Source: Macrotrachela quadricornifera (lineage: Eukaryota; Rotifera; Eurotatoria; Philodinida; Philodinidae). From it: DNA of 64,000 nucleotides. Shown here piece by piece: positions 60,004 through 64,000 of this stretch. Both the position numbers and the translations under genes were made by a program. The notes beneath the pieces are model-generated. The model had not been told where the DNA came from. It ran no database searches and worked only from the letters and a program-made list of their open reading frames with translations. The stretch lies in assembly GCA_022393335.1 (NCBI GenBank), contig JAJEKB010021216.1:174016-238015 (forward strand), in the 5' to 3' direction. Numbering within the stretch: the stretch's first letter is position 1; each line of letters begins with the position of its first letter.

Positions 60004-62169
60004 ATATGTCTAGTTATAAAAAATCTATACACTGAAATAAGCAAATATAGCTAACATCCATTTGACTTTCATGCAGATCTAAGATATATTTGAAAAACAT
60101 ATCAACTTAAGACTTAATCCTAAAATTCTTTCATATTGCTATTTAGAAAATTATATTGACAAGCTATAAAAACGCTTCACGTATGATGTGCTGTGAATTA
60201 CAAATCGTAGATTTGAATTTACCTAAAAGTATCTTAGTGGCATCAGAACTCATATTTGGCAATAACATTAAACCGATTAAGATAATTATTTTGAGATACT
60301 TATGGCAATTTTGAAGAAGTTCAAGTAATTAAAATAGATAATTTTACAAGTAATCTGTGGTGTACTTATTCTCATATTAAAATGAAAAGTCTTGTTAAAA
60401 TATTCGGATAACTGCTACCTTCCAATCAAATCATGTCATGGTGATCTCCAAAACCCATCAAAGCTATTCAACTTTACTCAAACAATTTATTGCTTATATA
60501 GCTCAAATAAAAGTACAAACTACAATGTAAGTATCAAGTACACTTTTTCCAGTACAAATATTTGTACTTGTTATATCTCTGATATATTGTGTTCGTCTTT
60601 ACTGGCGTAAAAAAACATGATATGGTAAAAAGTCTCAGTGTAGTTCGAGTGTAAATTAATATATGAATTAGGATAGATAAAAAAGAAAAGAAAAAAAACT
60701 TAGGTGCCATAGTTCATCTTCAGAGTAATGATCTCCTTACATGAAATCCACTGAAATTCTTGAAATTTTAGAATACGTAATGTTTTTTTGGGTAATGAGG
60801 TCGTTTCTACTTAGGATACTTCTTAGTATCTGGAAATGAATTTATTTCATTTGGTTACTTCATAAGGCACTGAAACGCCTAGCTTTTGATATCGACTGTA
60901 AAGATATTACGACATCGATGGCAATTTCATAGTATCTAGCATAATTATCCTCCAATTACTAAAAGTCCTAAAATCCTTATGTATTAAGTTAGATAGTTCG
61001 AAATCCAAAAAAGAAATGGGTTTGTAAAATTTTTCTCAGTTCTGTATAAGTAGCACAAACGCTTTTGAAGTTTGATGAAAATTTCCATCAAATTTTGGAA
61101 TACTCTAAGGATTTATATGAAAAGTTTTTTCTGGTGTTGAGAGCATTACCAAAATCTTCCTAATACCGCTTGATTTTAATGTTTTTCTGTGATTTCCTTT
61201 GAATTTCTTGGTAAACTTGGAATAGTGACTTTGGCGCAAAATTCGAGTTTCAAAAAGTATCTAAAAATTTCTTCGTAGTTTATTTATAATTATCGAACTT
61301 TTTCTGAATTTTCTTTGTGGCATATTTGTGAACTTGTGTAATTTCTGGAAAATCTTTGTGGTTCATCTATCGACTATTTTGTGTGCTGCGTACGAATTTA
61401 CTGTAATTTTCAAACGTTCTCGTTTTATTATTGTTGCCGTGAAGAAACTTATCAAATTGTACTACTGAGTAGAGAAATTTTCTTCTTTTGAAAGTTTACA
61501 GAGTACTGACGGATAGATAAAATCAATGCGTCTGATGAGATCTTTTAGCAAGGTCGAAATGCATCATAGTATACACGATTCATCTTCACATAGTTTTCAA
61601 CATTTAGTACTTATAGCAAATATGTCAGCCCTAACAAATAGTTTATCAAACATTGCACACAAAAACGTTAAATCAGTAATATTAATAAGTCCTTCGGTAG
61701 AACTATTTTTAAACAAGAAATATTCAACAACGTCGTTGAACAGTTGCAGATTCAGTCGGATGAAATGGTCGCCAGTGAAACCGAGGCTAAGATTGAAGTC
61801 ATAAGACTAATCATGCCGCTTTTATTCACCAAACAGGTTGTATAGAATCTAGCTGAGGTTTTAATTTATATGAAGGGTGAGGGTAGAGCAAACATAAAAA
61901 TATCGACTGAGAATACCTCTAACATTTGTTCAAAGAATAAGATGCGTATCATTATAAAGTGTCTATTCATTGAACTTACAAGCAATTAATTTGATTATGA
62001 AATTATAATATATGACATAAGGAGTAAAAAATGTTTATGCTCAGCTTGACATAGTCTTCTTTCTAGTAGAACATTAGCTCAAGGTCTGTAATAATAGAAA
62101 GTTGGATAAATAATTATCGAAACAGATCGACATTAATAGTTATTGTGGTTTATAATAATCATGATAAGT
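60004..62169. other. Intergenic, nothing firmly recognised
   Basis: About 2.2 kb. 61690-61850 (plus) reads in one frame as VVEQLQIQSDEMVASETEAK and ends IMPLLFTKQVV-stop. It is less AT-rich than its surroundings and may be a short gene relic. The rest shows no gene. Confidence 0.4.
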
Positions 62170-63996
62170 TTAGACTGATACTGAACACTCCATGAAACTA
62201 GGATTGAAGGATTGGAATGGAAAAGTGTCTGGCATTCGATGTCGCTCATCAATCTTCTCCGTAAGTTCAGTTAGTTGTTGTTTGAACAAATAATAATTGT
62301 CAAGATGAGATTCGACTTGATCTTCAGTTATGGTTGATACTAATTTACTTTCTTTATCATCAGTAGCAACACGTGGAATGAGATGACTCCAATCTCCCAT
62401 CAAGCCTGGCATCTTCATAGCAGTTAATACAGTCAAAATAAGCATTAGACTATAGTTTTGTACGGATGGTAATAAAGATGGTACATCTCGCCTTAGTTTA
62501 GTACCAATAAAAGTAGGATCAAAAAGATAATCGGCGACATGTCCAACGTGTTCATGAATTCCAGTGCATGCACAAATAAGCTGTGTGATCACATCAATTA
62601 AACGAGTACGATTAGGAATACCATCTAGTCCCAATGGTTGACATAATTCAGCGATAAATCGACGCTCACACGATCTAGCCATAAATGCGCGTTTTGAACT
62701 TATTTTACCTTCTTTCTCGTTCTCTGTCGACTCCTCTTTTCCATATTCGATGTCGAAGAATCGCCTTACATAATCACGCACGACTTTCCAATATGCAGGT
62801 AAGTCTACTGCAATAGGGTAATGTTTTATCCATTCAGAATCATTTTCATCAGGTATTCCATTTATTTCACTAGCTTTGTTATTTTGATTAAGATGTTCAG
62901 TAGAGTCTGTCAGGCTGTATCCACACTTTGGACATTTCTCTTTTACTGCACAACTGTCTGTATTTTCTTTTGCATGTGTATTATTACATCGTTGATTAGT
63001 TGATTCAGTATGAGACTGTCCATTCTGCTTCAACTTCATGTTACCAGGAATCCAATCAGGCATGATACGAAATCGGTAATGAGCAATGACATAGTCACAG
63101 AATTTGACAAACTCGCCGTGCTCGAATGCCCAAATTCTATGACAAAGGCCGCCCGCATTGACCAGTGAAGTTGCAGCCGAAAGATTAATAGTCACTGTAC
63201 GATAAGTAAATGGTTTAAGAAAGATACGCAAAGGATGAGCTGCAGGAAGATATTGTCGGGATATAGTTGTCAATGTATTGGCCTCAATGAAGTGTGTGAT
63301 CAGTAGGTGATCACTTATGGTTACTAAGGCAAGGGCCGATGATCGCCACATATATTTGGCATAAGTCCAATCTTTATCAGGACCATATGAATTATTCGAG
63401 GGCATGATCAGTTCATCATGATGAGAAAGATAAATACCAATCAAACGGCGTTCATGATCGAAATAGGCTGCGGCACCATAGCGATCGAAAGGAGCTCGAA
63501 CAGCAAATAATGATAAAGCAGTCATATCATTCACATAACGAGCTGATTTAAGTATTGGATGTGTCAGAGTTGCGGTGTACAATTCCATACTTTCTATACC
63601 AGGTTCGAGTTTTCGAGTATGATGGCAGGCCAAGCCATAAAAAGCAAAACGACTCATGAGTTCATCACTATCGCCGCACCAATTTGGATTGTTTGGTGCA
63701 GGCATCGAAGGAAAATGTTTATGCCTCCATGCGATCATATCATCTATAGAATTGAATTGCAACTCAAGATCTTCAAGTGGCCAAAGCTTGGAATTCAAAA
63801 TCTTGTTCACCAACCTCGGAAGAAAATGCCAAAGACTTTGATCATCTTCATCCCATGTCGCTACGAATCTTGCACCATCAGCTCGTCTGAGATGAAGATT
63901 TTGTGTAGGTAAGTTGGAAGGTTCGGTTATGTCGATAGCACGAGCTGGATTTGCGTTCCAGCTACTTGATACCATTGCTGATATTTTCATGAACAA
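62170..63996 (-). CDS. Lipoxygenase-like protein, possibly missing upstream exons
   Basis: An open frame of 608 residues reaching within four bases of the window edge, so the N-terminus may lie outside. Lipoxygenase catalytic-domain landmarks are in order: DWTYAKYMWRSSALALVTIS, LITHF, AAHPLRIFLKPFTYRTVTIN, CTGIHEHVGHVADYLFDP, and a C-terminus ending FMECSVSV, matching the family's closing branched residue that binds iron. In 15-LOX terms the first iron His of the H-x4-H pair is replaced: the position five before the His of SDHLLITH is Val. The second pair reads HEHVGH, where the canonical spacing is H-x3-H/N. So iron binding is altered or uses other His residues. An insertion of about 60 residues near 335-395 holds KCPKCG. 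The usual role is dioxygenation of polyunsaturated fatty acids; activity here is doubtful. Codon use and GC are higher than in the neighbours. Confidence 0.75.
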   Translation of the reverse strand: MFMKISAMVSSSWNANPARAIDITEPSNLPTQNLHLRRADGARFVATWDEDDQSLWHFLPRLVNKILNSKLWPLEDLELQFNSIDDMIAWRHKHFPSMPAPNNPNWCGDSDELMSRFAFYGLACHHTRKLEPGIESMELYTATLTHPILKSARYVNDMTALSLFAVRAPFDRYGAAAYFDHERRLIGIYLSHHDELIMPSNNSYGPDKDWTYAKYMWRSSALALVTISDHLLITHFIEANTLTTISRQYLPAAHPLRIFLKPFTYRTVTINLSAATSLVNAGGLCHRIWAFEHGEFVKFCDYVIAHYRFRIMPDWIPGNMKLKQNGQSHTESTNQRCNNTHAKENTDSCAVKEKCPKCGYSLTDSTEHLNQNNKASEINGIPDENDSEWIKHYPIAVDLPAYWKVVRDYVRRFFDIEYGKEESTENEKEGKISSKRAFMARSCERRFIAELCQPLGLDGIPNRTRLIDVITQLICACTGIHEHVGHVADYLFDPTFIGTKLRRDVPSLLPSVQNYSLMLILTVLTAMKMPGLMGDWSHLIPRVATDDKESKLVSTITEDQVESHLDNYYLFKQQLTELTEKIDERHRMPDTFPFQSFNPSFMECSVSV

Positions 63997-64000
63997 TCGA

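Noticed and set aside
61526..61804. 92-codon plus-strand frame
   Set aside because: An overlapping frame (VVEQLQIQSDEM) looks more protein-like, but neither is long enough to call a gene.

Overview
The window looks like a bdelloid rotifer genome, probably Rotaria-like because it is so AT-rich. The evidence is short introns (mostly about 50-60 nt) with GTAAG/GTATG donors and TAG/AAG acceptors, together with gene families typical of bdelloids: Kelch and FG-GAP propellers on a membrane anchor, an ART-TPR protein, a DRF-type GPCR, and a 'LLGLYGGLT' two-membrane-segment family. Intergenic DNA is full of fold-back and MITE-like inverted repeats. The species is inferred, not proven.

Layout. 1-4.0 kb: hairpins, a decayed coding stretch and a nested inverted repeat. 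4.0-6.8 kb (-): a membrane-anchored Kelch protein whose last codons run into a transposon-like repeat. 8311-24179: a candidate giant Mutator-like DNA transposon of 15.87 kb. It has about 42-bp terminal inverted repeats built on a doubled GATTTACTGCCGT motif, a possible 9-bp target duplication, and a 100-bp-period subterminal satellite. It carries four apparently intact spliced genes: a PrimPol-type primase-polymerase, an RPA70-like ssDNA-binding protein and a DUF3987-type P-loop protein (all -), and a FLYWCH-MULE transposase (+). 25.8-28.0 kb (-): a PP1-like phosphatase with most active-site metal ligands replaced (pseudophosphatase). 28-34 kb: fold-backs, a broken gene and an inserted element. 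34.0-36.0 kb (+): an ART-TPR protein. 37.6-48.0 kb (-): a 3328-residue SPRY-HECT ubiquitin ligase in four exons. 49.6-50.6 kb (-): a class A-like GPCR. 51.6-52.5 kb: two adjacent MITEs, one clearly hAT-like. 54651-55050: a 400-N assembly gap flanked by the same 47 bp. 55.15-55.6 kb: a carboxylesterase relic. 56.7-59.4 kb (-): a membrane-anchored FG-GAP protein. 59.5-60.0 kb (-): the C-terminal exon of a two-membrane-segment protein. 62.2-64.0 kb (-): a lipoxygenase-like protein reaching the window edge.

How the genes work together. In the 16-kb element a cut-and-paste type transposase sits with a primase, an ssDNA-binding protein and a putative helicase-type ATPase, all inside one pair of inverted repeats. 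That gene set is expected of a replicating plasmid or virus, not of an ordinary Mutator-like element. It suggests a transposon that primes its own DNA synthesis and is the main candidate for an undescribed system here. Outside it the genes look like unrelated host genes. The Kelch and FG-GAP genes share one architecture: short cytoplasmic tail, single membrane segment, Ser/Thr-rich stalk, beta-propeller.

All exon calls were made by eye from splice motifs and phase agreement. No database search was possible.
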